Assembly: GCA_963728285.1 (NCBI GenBank)
Contig: CAVSJR010000003.1
Coordinates: 310,001 to 374,000 of the forward strand
DNA from: CAVSJR01 sp963728285
GTDB taxonomy: Bacteria > Actinomycetota > UBA4738 > HRBIN12
Direction of reading: 5' to 3'
DNA: 64,000 nt
Within the stretch, counting starts at the first letter, position 1. Each line of letters begins with the position of its first letter. The notes under the pieces were generated by a model. That model did no database searches and was not told the DNA's origin. It saw only the letters and a list, made by a program, of their open reading frames with translations. Position numbers and translations under genes: made by a program. Shown here piece after piece: positions 40,401-50,469 of this stretch.

Positions 40401-41386
40401 CGCGATCGTCCAAGGTGCATGGCGTCTCGCACCGCGTCCATCGTCTCCTGCACCACGGGCCTGACGGCCGAGGCCCCCTCGGTCAGGACCTTCTCGACGA
40501 TGCCCTCGGTGGCCTCCAGCTCGGCCCGGCGCTCCCGGTAGGGCCGGAAGTACTCGATGATGCGGTCCGCGAGGTCGTCCTTGTTCTGGACGCAGCCGAG
40601 CTCCCCGGACCGGCAGTGCACGTCGATCCACTGCAGCCGGTCGGGCGAGAACAGCGCCTGAAGGTGGAAGATCGGGCAGATCTCCGGCCGACCCGGGTCG
40701 CCACGGTGCACCTTCAGCGGATCCGTGATGAACGACTTGACCTTCGCCCTGATGGCGTCCTCGTCGTCGCGGATACCGATCGCGTTGTCGAGCGACTTGG
40801 ACATCTTGCGCCCGTCGGAGCCGGGGACGAGCGGGGCCTGCGACAACAGCGGCTGCGGCTCGACGAGCACCTCCCCGTACAGCCGATTGAACCGCCGCAC
40901 GATCTCCCTCGACAGCTCCAGATGCGGCAGCTGGTCCTCCCCGACGGGAACGAGCTCTCCCTTGACGATCGCGATGTCGACCGTCTGGAGCACGGGGTAG
41001 CCGAGCAGCCCGTAGTTCGCGATGTCGCGTTCGGCGAGGTCGCGCAGCCGCTCCTTGAACGTGGGCACGCGCTCGAGCCAGCCGAGGGGCGTGATCATCC
41101 CGAGCAGGAGCGTCATCTCCGCCACCTCCGGGAGATCGGACTGCCGGTAGATCGTCGCCTTCTCGGGATCGATGCCCGCCGCCAGCAGGTCGAGGACCAT
41201 GTCTCGGACGCGCTGGGGAAGCACCTCGGTCCGGTCGTAGTCGGTCGTGAGCATGTGCCAGTCGGCCACGAAGATGAAGCAGTCGAGTCCCTCCTCCTGG
41301 AGGCGCACGGCGTTCTGGACGTTTCCGAACCAGTGCCCGACGTGCATGGGTCCGGTCGGCCGAAAGCCCGTCAGGGCCCGAGCCAT
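40397..41386 (-). CDS. trpS: Tryptophanyl-tRNA synthetase
   Basis: 329-aa class I aminoacyl-tRNA synthetase. The start is ARALTGFRPTGPMHVGHWFG with the HIGH equivalent HVGH (about residues 15-18). KMSKS is intact in GSDGRKMSKSLDNAI (about 195). VGEDQLPHLELSREI binds the tRNA/adenylate region. Length and order are typical of bacterial TrpRS. ATG 41386 is preferred over upstream codons; TATCAT (41446-41441) may be its -10 box and would give a leader of about 47 nt. Confidence 0.95.
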   Translation of the reverse strand: MARALTGFRPTGPMHVGHWFGNVQNAVRLQEEGLDCFIFVADWHMLTTDYDRTEVLPQRVRDMVLDLLAAGIDPEKATIYRQSDLPEVAEMTLLLGMITPLGWLERVPTFKERLRDLAERDIANYGLLGYPVLQTVDIAIVKGELVPVGEDQLPHLELSREIVRRFNRLYGEVLVEPQPLLSQAPLVPGSDGRKMSKSLDNAIGIRDDEDAIRAKVKSFITDPLKVHRGDPGRPEICPIFHLQALFSPDRLQWIDVHCRSGELGCVQNKDDLADRIIEYFRPYRERRAELEATEGIVEKVLTEGASAVRPVVQETMDAVRDAMHLGRSR

Positions 41387-41481
41387 CCGGTCGCCGCTCG
41401 CGGGCGTGGCCGAGGAACGAGATGCCGTGTCGATGCTCGGATGATAGCGCGGCGGGTCGGCGTCTCCGGGACGTGCGGCCG

Positions 41482-42132
41482 CTACGGGCCCAGGCACGGG
41501 AAGCCGGCGACGACGCGGCACACGGCGTTCGTCAGGCCGTTCACGATCGCCAGCATGGGACCGGCGAACACGAAGAAGATCACGAGCGTGAACAGGACGA
41601 GGTACTGGTCGAGGTTGCGGTACACGATCTGTGCGCGCAGCGGCAGCACTCGGGCCAGCAGTCGCGCGCCATCGAGGCCGGGGATCGGCATCAGGTGAAA
41701 GACGCACATCGCGATGTTGACGTAGGTGAGGACGGACAGGACGACGGTGGCCTCCGACAGCGGAACCGCGCGGAGCGCGAGCCCCGCCACGACGCCGATG
41801 AGCAGGTTCGTCGCGGGACCGGCGAGGGCGACCACGATCTCGTCGCGCCCGGCGTCCCGCAGCCGGCTCGGCTGGAACGGCATCGGCTTCGCGTAGGCGA
41901 ACGGCGGCGGGCGGTACGCGGCGCCCGAGGCCCACAGGACGGCGATCAGGATCGGGAGGAGAACGGTGCCGAACGGATCGGCGCGTCCTCGCGGGTCGAG
42001 CCGGAGCCAGCCGAATTGCCTCGCGCTCGGATCGCCGAGCCTGTCCGCGACCAGGGCCCGCACGTATTCCCTGACGTAGAGGGCCGCGAGCAGGGCGACG
42101 AACAGGTAGATGCCCTGCTTGAGATCGTCCAC
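41482..42132 (-). CDS. M50 (site-2 protease) family membrane protein lacking the HExxH zinc motif
   Basis: 216-aa membrane protein with about five TM segments. The layout is that of a minimal M50 protease as found next to trpS/scpA in other bacteria, including the second motif HLMPIPGLDGARLLA with its Asp. Where the HExxH zinc site should be, it reads YVREYVRALVADRLGDPSAR: both His are Arg. The codons (AGG and CGG) were read directly, and the flanking residues fit the family. It is therefore probably catalytically dead, perhaps a binding or chaperone-like membrane protein. GTG 42132 lies 10 bp after deoA. Confidence 0.8.
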   Translation of the reverse strand: MDDLKQGIYLFVALLAALYVREYVRALVADRLGDPSARQFGWLRLDPRGRADPFGTVLLPILIAVLWASGAAYRPPPFAYAKPMPFQPSRLRDAGRDEIVVALAGPATNLLIGVVAGLALRAVPLSEATVVLSVLTYVNIAMCVFHLMPIPGLDGARLLARVLPLRAQIVYRNLDQYLVLFTLVIFFVFAGPMLAIVNGLTNAVCRVVAGFPCLGP

Positions 42133-42142
42133 GAGCGCGTCC

Positions 42143-43459
42143 TCAGCCGACCCAACGGAGCACGAGCGGAGGCCGCTGGACGGGCCCGCCCTCGAGCGTG
42201 AACGCCGAGCGTATCGCGTCGACGGCACGGTGCGCGGCATCCTCGTCCCGCGCGTGCACGCGCGCGAGCTCGTCGTCCGCGCCCACGACGTCCCCGACCT
42301 CTCGCAGCACCTCGACCCCGACGGCAGGATCGATGTCCTCGTGCTTCCCGCGCCGGCCGGCCCCGAGGACCGCGCTGGTCCGCGCGACGACCTGCGGATC
42401 CACACGGCCGACGGTTCCCGCGTCGCGGGCGATGACGGGCAGCACGACCGGCGCCGCCGGCAGCACGGCGTCCGCCTCGTCGGCGACGCGTGGATCTCCC
42501 CCCTGGGCGGCCACCATGGCCCGGAACCGCTCGAGCGCCGCGCCGGAGTCCAGCGCGCGCTCCGCTCGCGCGCGCGCCTCCTCGATCCGCGTGTTCGACA
42601 GCGTCGCGAGCGCCTCCGCCGCGAGGAGGACAGACAGCTCCCGCAGCCGGGCGGACCCTTTCCCGCCCGCGAGCACGTCGACCGCCTCGCGTACCTCGAG
42701 CGCGTTGCCCACGGCGTGCCCGAGCGGCTGCGACATGTCCGTGACCACGGCGCGAACGGCGCGCTCGGACGCTCGCGCGATGTCCACGCAGACGCCGGCG
42801 AGCTCGGCCGCGGCGTCCACGGTCTCCATGAAGGCTCCCCGCCCGGCCTTCACGTCGAGCAGGATGAGGTCGGAGCGAACCGCGAGCTTCTTCGACATCA
42901 CGCTCGCCGCGATCAGGGGCACCGATTCGACGGTCGCCGTCGCATGCCGAAGCGCGTAGAGGGCGCCGTCCGCCGGAACGAGATCGACGCGCTGACCGAC
43001 GATCGCACAGCCGATCTCCTCGACCTGCCGCTCGACCTCATCGGGCGACAGGTCGGTCCGCATGCCGGGGATCGACTCGAGCTTGTCGATCGTCCCTCCC
43101 GTGTGCCCCAGGCCGCGGCCCGAGACCTTGGCGACCGCGAGGCCGAGCGCCGCAGCCAGCGGCGCGAAGATCAGCGTGACGCCGTCGCCCACCCCGCCGG
43201 TGGAGTGCTTGTCCACGATGGACCGGTCGACGGACGCCAACGAGACCGTCGTTCCCGAATCGACGTACGCGCCCGTCAGGGCCGTCGTCTCCGAGGCACT
43301 CATCCCGCGGAGGTACACCGCCATCAGGAAGGCGGCGGCGAGCTCGGGCGCCACGTCCCCCCGCCCGTATCCCTCGACGAACGAGCGGATCTCGCCGGCC
43401 TCGAGCACGGCCCCGTCTCGCTTGCGAGCCACGATCGCTCGAGGGTCGTACACGCTCAC
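42143..43459 (-). CDS. deoA: Pyrimidine-nucleoside (thymidine) phosphorylase
   Basis: 438-aa enzyme that splits thymidine or uridine with phosphate. Family signatures are DKHSTGGVGDGVTLIFAPL, the nearby KVSGRGLGHTGGTIDKLE (the phosphorylase signature) and SVMSKKLAVRSDLILLDVK (all in pieces). A C-terminal PYNP domain includes GRVDPQVVARTSAVLGAGR. The deoxyribose-1-phosphate product feeds deoB upstream. GTG 43459 overlaps the stop of a 39-codon ORF that links it to deoB. Confidence 0.94.
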   Translation of the reverse strand: MSVYDPRAIVARKRDGAVLEAGEIRSFVEGYGRGDVAPELAAAFLMAVYLRGMSASETTALTGAYVDSGTTVSLASVDRSIVDKHSTGGVGDGVTLIFAPLAAALGLAVAKVSGRGLGHTGGTIDKLESIPGMRTDLSPDEVERQVEEIGCAIVGQRVDLVPADGALYALRHATATVESVPLIAASVMSKKLAVRSDLILLDVKAGRGAFMETVDAAAELAGVCVDIARASERAVRAVVTDMSQPLGHAVGNALEVREAVDVLAGGKGSARLRELSVLLAAEALATLSNTRIEEARARAERALDSGAALERFRAMVAAQGGDPRVADEADAVLPAAPVVLPVIARDAGTVGRVDPQVVARTSAVLGAGRRGKHEDIDPAVGVEVLREVGDVVGADDELARVHARDEDAAHRAVDAIRSAFTLEGGPVQRPPLVLRWVG

Positions 43460-43575
43460 CGGGAGGCCACCCCCTCGGTCACCGGCACGGATCCCCCGAC
43501 CTCCGGTGAAGGACGAGACCCCTCGGCCTCAACCTCGACCTCGATCTCATCGAGAGGTTCATGCTCCGGCCTCAC
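43456..43575 (-). CDS. 39-codon acidic ORF joining deoB and deoA
   Basis: GTG 43575 overlaps the deoB stop (GTGA), and its own TGA overlaps the deoA GTG (GTGA), so it fills the gap exactly. The predicted 39-aa peptide is acidic (PEHEPLDEIEVEVEAEG, then SRPSPEVGGSVPVTEGVASR) and not Arg-rich like shadow frames in this genome. It may be a real small protein or a coupling device that carries ribosomes from deoB to deoA. No known family. Confidence 0.45.
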   Translation of the reverse strand: MRPEHEPLDEIEVEVEAEGSRPSPEVGGSVPVTEGVASR

Positions 43576-44760
43576 TGGAGCGGCACGAGGTCCTCCGCCA
43601 TGCTCTCCCCCGCGAGCCCCGACGCATCGACCCCGAGGAGGGCCGCCGCCGTCGCCCCCAGGTCGGCGAAGGTCGGTCGGGTGCCGACGTCCACAGGCCC
43701 TCCCTCCAGGCCGGCGATGAGCAACGGCGTGCGCTCCCTCGAGTGATCGGTGGGCGGCGTCGTCGGGTCGCATCCGTGATCGCCCGTGAGGATGAGCACC
43801 CCGCCGCCGAGCCCCGCGACCAGTTGCGGCAGCCGGGCGTCGAAGGCTTCGATGCAGCGCGCGTATCCGCCGGGGTCGTTGCGATGGCCGTATTTCGAGT
43901 CGAAATCGACGAGGTTCGTGAAGACGAGGGCGGGGCCCGGGCGGCGGAGATACTCGAGGGTGAGATCGATGCCCGTGGTCGTTCGAATCGGAGTATCGGG
44001 CCTCGGTGAGGCCCTGGCCGGCGAAGATGTCCTGGATCTTGCCGACCCCGTACACGGGGATCCCCTCGCCGCTCACCCGGTCGAGGATCGTCGGCCCGGG
44101 GGGCGGCACGGAGAAATCGCGGCGGCCGGGAAGGCGGACGAACTCGCCGGGTCGGCCGGCGAACGGGCGAGCGATGACGCGTCCCACGCGATCCTCGCCC
44201 TTCAGCAATCGGCGTGCGAGCCGGGACCACTGGTAGAGCGTCGCGAGTCCGACGACGTCGGTGTGGGTGGCGATCTGGAACACCGAGTCCCCGCTCGTGT
44301 ACACGATGGGCTTGCCCGTCCGAAGATGCTCCTCCCCCAGGCGCTCGATGATCTCGGTTCCCGACGCCGGCACGTTGCCGAGCACCTCGCGCCCGATCGC
44401 CCGCTCGAACGACTCGATCAGCTCCTCCGGAAATCCGTCCGGGTAGACCGGGAACGGACGATCCAAGATGATGCCGGCCATCTCCCAATGCCCGGTGGTG
44501 GTGTCCTTTCCCGCCGACCGCTCCGTGAGCCGTCCGTGTGCGGTCCCGGGCCGCGCACGCGGCTCGACCCCCTCGATCCCGGCCAGCAGGCCCAGGCCGA
44601 GGTCCGCCAGATTCGGCGCCTCCAGCCCGCCGACGGCTCGGGCGGTGTTCGCGAGGGTGTTGGATCCCTCGTCCCCGTAGTCCGCCGCGTCGGGCGCGTC
44701 CCCGACGCCGAAGGAATCGCAGACGACGATCACCACGCGGGGGACCCGCGCGGGCGTCAC
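43572..44760 (-). CDS. deoB: Phosphopentomutase, frameshifted
   Basis: Alkaline-phosphatase-fold mutase that converts deoxyribose-1-P to deoxyribose-5-P; about 395 aa when corrected. The N-terminal metal site is VIVVCDSFGVGDAPDAADYG. GSNTLANTAR, AGKDTTTGHWEMAG and SGDSVFQIATHTDVVGL follow, and the C-terminal metal site is LILTGDHGCDPT. The frame breaks at about 43973, in a GGG run inside NDHG, where the next frame reads IDLTLEYLRRPGPALVFTN. GTG 44760 overlaps the DksA-type gene stop. Confidence 0.9.
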
Positions 44761-45119
44761 GGACGCTCGCCCTCCTGCTTGCAGCGGATGCACAGGATCG
44801 CCCAGGGCAGGGCCTCGAGCCGCTCCGGCGAGATCGGACCGCCGCACCGCTCGCACGTCCCGTAGCCGCCGTGCTCCAGCTTGCCGAGGGCCCGGTTCAC
44901 CCAGCGCAGGTTCGCCCGGAGCGCGCGAACCACCGAGATCACCCGGGATCGCTCCGCGGTGCTGTGCGCGCTGTCGGCGAAGCCGCGCTCCACGTCGATC
45001 TCGACCTCGTCGGAATCGGGGTCGGCGCCCTGATCGACGATCTCTCGACGCAGATTCTCGCGCTGATGCTCGAGATCGGTCCTCAGGCGCTGCAGGGTCG
45101 CCTCGTCGAGCGCCGTCAC
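44757..45119 (-). CDS. DksA/TraR-type C4 zinc-finger protein
   Basis: 120-aa protein. A coiled-coil N-terminal half (DEATLQRLRTDLEHQRENLR, then RSRVISVVRALRANLRWVNRAL) precedes a zinc finger CERC-x17-CIRC near the C-terminus (GTCERCGGPISPERLEALPWAILCIRCK, in pieces). DksA-type proteins bind the RNA polymerase secondary channel. In actinobacteria short relatives are common and their role is unclear. GTG 45119 is chosen because it overlaps the reconstructed xerD stop (GTGA); GTG 45167 is a longer alternative. Confidence 0.82.
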   Translation of the reverse strand: MTALDEATLQRLRTDLEHQRENLRREIVDQGADPDSDEVEIDVERGFADSAHSTAERSRVISVVRALRANLRWVNRALGKLEHGGYGTCERCGGPISPERLEALPWAILCIRCKQEGERP

Positions 45120-46092
45120 CGCGAGCTCCTCGCCGCTCGCCGAGGGGCCGCCGGCCTCGGCGCGCACGCGGATGCGAGGTCGCGTACACCTCGAGCAGGT
45201 GCTCCCTCGTGACCAGGGTGTAGATCTGCGTCGTCGCGACGCTGGCGTGCCCCAGGAGCTCCTGCACGACCCGGACGTCCGCGCCGCCCTCCAGCAGGTG
45301 CGTCGCGAAGGAGTGCCGCAGGACGTGCGGCGAGACGCGCCGCCGAATCCCCGCCGAACGGGCGGAGCGCTCGAGCAGGAGGGTGACGCCCTGGCGCGTG
45401 AGCCGGCCGCCTCGCTGGTTCAGGAACAGCGCGGACCCCGACGCCCGCGACGCCAGCTCCGGCCTCGCTCGCACGAGGTAATCCTCAAGCGCCCGCACCG
45501 CATACGTGCCGATCGGAACGTCCCGCTCGCGCCCCCCCTTGCCGAGCACGCGGACGCCCGGCAGCTCGAGATCGACGTCGTCGACGTCCAGCGAGACGAG
45601 CTCGGAGACGCGCAGCCCCGCGCCGTACAACAGCTCGAGAAACGCTCGATCGCGCGATCCCGCCGGCGTCTCGCGCCTGGGCGCATCGAGGAGCCGGCGC
45701 ATCTCCTCCACGGTCAGGGGGCGCGGGAGCCTCCTCGGCAGCTTGGGACGGACGACGCCCGCGGTCGGATCGCGCTCGACGTCGCCCTCGGTGAGACAGA
45801 AACGATGAAAGGCGCGGACCGCGGACAGGGCCCGCGCGACCGAGGACGCTCGGTAGGGCACGCCGTCGTCGTGGGTCGCCGCCGAGCGGGACGCGAGATA
45901 CGCCGCAACGGCATCGTCGTCCACATCCCCGGCGGTGCGAGCCCCTCGCGCCGCGCAGAACTCGACGTACCGTCGGAGGTCACGCCGGTAGGCGTCCACG
46001 GTGTGCCGCGACAGCCCGCGTTCCACGGCCAGGTGGTCGAGATAGCGCTGCACCTGCTCGCCCATTTCGGCGACCGTTCCAACGTCACGCAT
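45116..46092 (-). CDS. xerD: Tyrosine recombinase XerD, 3' end frameshifted
   Basis: Site-specific recombinase that resolves chromosome dimers at dif. The N-terminal SAM-like domain is QVQRYLDHLAVERGLSRHT then AYRRDLRRYVEF. The catalytic domain has Arg in GAGLRVSELVSLDVDD, HVLRHSFATHLLEGGADVR (H-R) and LGHASVATTQIYTLVT with the Tyr nucleophile. After EVYATSHP the frame has no stop for a long way; another frame stops at 45116 in a GTGA overlap with the next gene, so an indel near 45170 is likely. Length about 325 aa. Confidence 0.88.
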
Positions 46093-46110
46093 CGAGTCGC
46101 TCCTCCAGCG

Positions 46111-47232
46111 TCACGCCACGTCGGTGACGGAGTCCAGGGAGCCCAGCGGGAGGCCGTGGGCCTCGGCGACCCCGGCGTTCGTGATCCGGCCTCGAAAGAT
46201 GTTGACGCCGAGCGCGAGCGCCGGATCCCGCCGGATCGCCTCGTCGAGACCCAGGGTCGCGATCGCCGCGGCGTACGGGAGGGTGACGTTCGTCAGCGCG
46301 TAGGTTGAGGTCCTCGGCACGGCGCCGGGCATGTTGCCGACGCAGTAGTGAACGACACCGTGCGCGACGTACGTCGGCTCGGAGTGGGTCGTCATCCTGG
46401 AGGTCGCGATGCACCCACCCTGGTCGATCGAGATATCCACCACGACGCTTCCCGGGCGCATCGAGGCGACCATGTCCTCGGTCACGACCTTCGGGGCCCT
46501 GGCTCCGGGCACGAGCACGGCGCCGATCACGAGATCGGCGTGCGGGACGAGGCGTTCGAGCGCGAGGGCGCTGCTCGTGAGCGTCTGCACCCTCCCGCGC
46601 TGGAGCTGATCGACGAGTCGGAGCCGATCGACGTTCAGATCGAGGATGGCGACCTCCGCCTCCATCCCCGCGGCGATCCACGCGGCGTTGCCGCCGGCCA
46701 TCCCGGCGCCGAGCACCACCACGCGTGCGGGGGCGACGCCCGCGGCGCCGCCCATGAGGACCCCGCGACCGCCGGCCGGACGCTCCAGGAGCTTGGCGCC
46801 CTCGTGCGGCGCCATGCGGCCGGCGATCTCGCTCATCGGCGCGAGGAGCGGGAGGCTCCCGTCGGGCAGCTGGACCGTCTCGTACGCGACGGAGGTGACG
46901 TCGCGCTCGGCGAGGAACTCCGTCAACGCGCGGTCGGCCGCGAGATGCAGGAACGTGAACAGGAGCTGCCCGGGCCTGAATCTGGCGTATTCCTCCGGCT
47001 GAGGCTCCTTCACCTTCAGGATCATGTCCGCCCGGGCGAAGACCTCGTCGGCGTCGGGGGCGACGCGCGCTCCGGCGCGCACGTACTCCTCATCGCCGAT
47101 CGCGGAGCCCTCGCCTGCGCCGGACTGCAGCACGACCTCGTGACCCGCCGCGGCGAGCTCTCGCACCCCCTCGGGGGTCGCGGCCACGCGGTACTCGTTG
47201 TCCTTGACCTCGGTTGGGATGCCGATGATCAT
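46111..47232 (-). CDS. ald: Alanine dehydrogenase
   Basis: 373-aa NAD-dependent enzyme interconverting alanine and pyruvate plus ammonia. It starts IGIPTEVKDNEYRVAATPEGV, with the substrate-binding Arg and Lys (LKVKEPQPEEY), catalytic His in FTFLHLAADR, the nucleotide site VVLGAGMAGGNAA and the late ISIDQGGCIATS. The ending GLDSVTDVA-like matches Ald. An upstream GGAGGGG serves ATG 47232. It starts the run into xerD with only 18 bp between. Confidence 0.95.
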   Translation of the reverse strand: MIIGIPTEVKDNEYRVAATPEGVRELAAAGHEVVLQSGAGEGSAIGDEEYVRAGARVAPDADEVFARADMILKVKEPQPEEYARFRPGQLLFTFLHLAADRALTEFLAERDVTSVAYETVQLPDGSLPLLAPMSEIAGRMAPHEGAKLLERPAGGRGVLMGGAAGVAPARVVVLGAGMAGGNAAWIAAGMEAEVAILDLNVDRLRLVDQLQRGRVQTLTSSALALERLVPHADLVIGAVLVPGARAPKVVTEDMVASMRPGSVVVDISIDQGGCIATSRMTTHSEPTYVAHGVVHYCVGNMPGAVPRTSTYALTNVTLPYAAAIATLGLDEAIRRDPALALGVNIFRGRITNAGVAEAHGLPLGSLDSVTDVA

Positions 47233-47338
47233 CGAGCGCCCGCCCCTCCTCCGGTCCCCGAAGCGTACCCGACCCGGGCGAGGCCCTGCCGCGAAAGCGG
47301 TTCGGACGACCAGCTCGAACGAGTCCCCCGGCGGTCGG

Positions 47339-47911
47339 TCAGGCGCGGGCCCGGGCCGCCAGCAGGAGCGCCAGCGCCGTCTTGGCGTCCTCGATGCCCC
47401 CGTCCTCGACCTCGCGGAGCGCCTGCGCGAACGGCATTCGAACCAGGTCGATCCCGGCCTCCGGATCGGCCGACGGAACATCCGGCACGGCGGCGCGGTA
47501 GAGAAGGTATCGCTCGTCGGTCAGGCCGGACGAGCTGAAGAATCCGCGCCCCAGCGGCTCGATGCGCGCAGCGGCGTAGCCGGTCTCCTCCACGAGCTCC
47601 CGCCGAGCGCACTCCTCGGGGGTCTCCCCCTCCACGTCGCGCAGCCCGGCGGGGATCTCCAGCATCTCGCGCCGGACCGGCTCGCGGAACTGGCGGACGA
47701 GCAGCACGTCCTCGGACGACGTCAGCGCCAGGACGCCCACGGCCCCCGCGCCGGCCGGTCCGATCCTCCTGACGAACTCGTACTCGCGGCCGGACCAACG
47801 CTCCACGACGGCCTCGAGATACCGGCCGCGAAAGGCGATCCGGGATTCCTCGGGTGCTTCTCCGTCTCTGGCCCGCTCGCCGGCGCGGTCCGGAACGCGG
47901 TCCGGGGACAC
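47339..47911 (-). CDS. NUDIX hydrolase, ADP-ribose pyrophosphatase type
   Basis: 190-aa NUDIX enzyme. The NUDIX box is GLRDVEGETPEECARRELVEETGY (in pieces; G-x5-E-x7-REL-x-EE-x-G), at about residues 88-110. VLLVRQFREPVRREMLEIPAG just before it is typical of ADP-ribose pyrophosphatases. Rv1700 of M. tuberculosis, a known ADPR pyrophosphatase, lies in the matching place after pyrG. It starts 7 bp after the pyrG stop. Confidence 0.9.
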   Translation of the reverse strand: MSPDRVPDRAGERARDGEAPEESRIAFRGRYLEAVVERWSGREYEFVRRIGPAGAGAVGVLALTSSEDVLLVRQFREPVRREMLEIPAGLRDVEGETPEECARRELVEETGYAAARIEPLGRGFFSSSGLTDERYLLYRAAVPDVPSADPEAGIDLVRMPFAQALREVEDGGIEDAKTALALLLAARARA

Positions 47912-47918
47912 CCGGCGT

Positions 47919-49560
47919 TCAGCCGGTCAGCGCGGCCGGACGCGCGACGCCCGTCCGGCTCCGCTCGTGAGCCGCCCCGACGAACGCACGGAACAGCGGA
48001 TGCGGATCGGTGGGCCGCGAGCGGAGCTCCGGATGGAATTGCGACGCGAGGAAGAAGGGGTGATCCGCGAGTTCGACGATCTCGACGAGCCTTCCCTCTC
48101 CGGAGGTGCCGGACAGGACGAGGCCGTTGGATCGCAGGACGTCGTGGTACTCCGGGTTCACCTCGAAGCGATGGCGATGGCGTTCCCCGACGACCGGGAT
48201 GCCGTACGCCTCGGCCGCTCTGGTTCCCGGAACGAGATGACAGGGCTCGGACCCGAGCCGCATGGAGCCACCGAGATCGGTCACGTCCTTCTGCTCGGGA
48301 AGCAGGTCGATCACCGGATGCGGGGTCGTCGGGTCGAACTCCGAGGAGTTGGCTCCCGCGAGGCCGCACACGTTGCGAGCGAACTCGACCACCGCGCATT
48401 GCAGGCCCAGGCAGATCCCCAGGAAGGGGATCTCTCGCTCGCGGGCGAAGCGGATGGCCTCGATCTTTCCCTCGACCCCGCGGACGCCGAACCCGCCCGG
48501 GGACGAGGATGCCATCGGCATCGCCGAGCGCGGACTCGACGCCGCTGCCGGCGAGGTCGTCCGAGGAGACCCAGTCGAGGTCGACCGCCGCGCCGTGCGA
48601 GAACCCACCGTGCTTCAGCGCCTCCATGACCGAGAGGTACGCGTCGCGAAGGTTCACGTATTTCCCGACGACGGCGATCCGCACGGGATCGGTCGACTCG
48701 TCGATCCGACGCACCAGCGCGGTCCACTCGGAGAGGTCCGGCTCGGCGTCGATCCGCAGCAACCCCGCGAGATAGCCGTCGAGGCCCTCGCGATGCAGGA
48801 CCAGCGGGACCCGGTAGATCGACGCGGAGTCCACGGCCGAGATGACGCCCGAGATCGGGACGTCGCACAGCAACGAGATCTTCTCCTTCAGGTTCCTCCC
48901 GATCGGGCGGTCGGATCGACAGACGATCACGTCCGGCTGCAGACCGAGCGACCTGAGCTCCTTCACCGAGTGCTGGGTCGGCTTGGTCTTCAGCTCGCCG
49001 CTCGGCCCGATGAACGGCATCAGCGAGACGTGCACGAACGCACAGCGATCCCGTCCGATCTCGTTCCGAAGCTGGCGGATTGCCTCGAGGAAGGGCAGGG
49101 ATTCGATGTCGCCGACGGTTCCGCCGATCTCCACGATGACGAGGTCGGCGTCCTCCGCTTCGCCCAGCGCCCGGATCCGCTCCTTGATCTCGTCGGTGAT
49201 GTGGGGGATGACCTGCACGGTCTTGCCGAGATAGTCGCCCCGGCGCTCCTTGGCGATGACCGATGAATAGATCGCTCCGGTGGTGACGTTGGAGCCGCGG
49301 TGGAGGTTCTCGTCCGTGAACCGCTCGTAGTGCCCGAGATCGAGGTCCGTCTCGGCGCCGTCGTCGAGCACGAACACCTCGCCGTGCTCGAACGGGTTCA
49401 TGGTCCCGGGGTCGACGTTGATGTAGGGGTCGAGCTTCTGGAGGGCGACGCGCAGCCCGCGGGACTTGAAGAGGCGGCCGAGCGAGGCGGTGGTGATTCC
49501 CTTGCCGAGTCCGGACGCAACGCCGCCGGTAACGAAGATATAGCTCCGAGTCGTCTGCAC
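47919..49560 (-). CDS. pyrG: CTP synthase, frameshifted
   Basis: Enzyme making CTP from UTP and glutamine; corrected length about 546 aa. The amidoligase domain starts YIFVTGGVASGLGKGITTAS and has KLDPYINVDPGTMNPFEHGEV (in pieces). The class I glutaminase domain has ICLGLQCAVVEFARN with the nucleophile Cys and SQFHPEL with the catalytic His and Glu. The frame breaks at about 48497, where an extra base in a GGG run splits LVPG/GFGVRG. GTG 49560 follows TAGCAT (49577-49572) by 11 nt, so the leader is very short. Confidence 0.92.
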
Positions 49561-49679
49561 CTCGGAACGCGATGCTAGCAGAACACGCCGACGCGGCGTC
49601 CGCCGTTCGTCGAGAAAGTTCCCGTCGAACGCCGCTTTCTCGGTATGCGGGAGCCTCGCGGGGCACCGACGGCCCGATC

Positions 49680-50469
49680 TCATCGTTCCCGTCCCTCGGC
49701 CCGTCCCTCGGCGCTCGGCCCGTCCGACGGCAGACGCCCGAGACGATCGAACCACCGCAGGGGCGGCGCCGCCTCGATCAGACGCGAGAGCGATACGGTC
49801 TCGGCCAGCACGTTGAGTCCCACCACGACCAGCGCCGCCACCGCGATTCCCCAGGCGGGCAGCGAGAGATACAGGCCGATCCCGGCAGTGAACCCCAGCA
49901 GGTTCGCCCCGGCGTCGCCGAGCATCGCGCGTTCCCGGAGGTCGAACGGGAGCGCGATGAGCGCCGCGAGCCAGAGCGCTCGCACGCCTGGGGCGAGCGA
50001 CCAGGGCACGCCGAGGGCCACGCCGTCCACCACCAGGAACGCCTTGAGCGCGCGACCCGGCGCCACGTCGAGCCCGTTCCAGAGGTTGGCGCCGGCCGCG
50101 ATCAAGGCGACCCCGAACAGTCGGGCACCACCGCCCGGATCCGGCTGAGCGGCCACGACGACGATGGACGAGGCGACCGTGACCATGAGCTTCAGGACGC
50201 CGGTCGTCACGTGCCCCGAGGCGAGCGCCCTGAGATGGTTCCGCACGCCTCGCGGCCCCCCGGGAGAGAGATCGTCGACGAGCCCCGCCGCGAACACCAG
50301 CAGCGACCCGCCCAGGGTGACCAAGGCCGGCGAGCGTGGCTCCGCCGCGTCGCCCATCCACAGCGCCGCGGCGGTGGAGCCGACCAGGACGACCGCCAGC
50401 CAGATGCCGAGCACGACGGGCACGCTCCTGCCCGCGGTAGTTCGCGACGCGAAGGCGGTCCAACGTCAT
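49680..50469 (-). CDS. MraY/WecA-like glycosyl-1-phosphate transferase, frameshifted
   Basis: About 262-aa polytopic membrane protein. Landmarks of the family are the RVANYRG substrate loop, AAGLVDDLSPGG (Asp-rich metal site), NLWNGLDVAPGRALKAF and MLGDAGANLLGF. It is shorter than MraY and WecA (about 320-360 aa), so it may be a reduced member. It would transfer a sugar phosphate to polyprenol phosphate, or be inactive. One extra base at about 50430 splits RG/RSVPVVLG. ATG 50469 overlaps the GT2 stop (ATGA), so the two envelope genes are coupled. Confidence 0.72.

Noticed and set aside
43456..46092. An 878-codon open frame on the - strand
   Set aside because: It strings together xerD, a shadow of the DksA-type gene, most of deoB and the small linker ORF. 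Long stop-free frames are expected at this GC content, and the real genes are in pieces of it.
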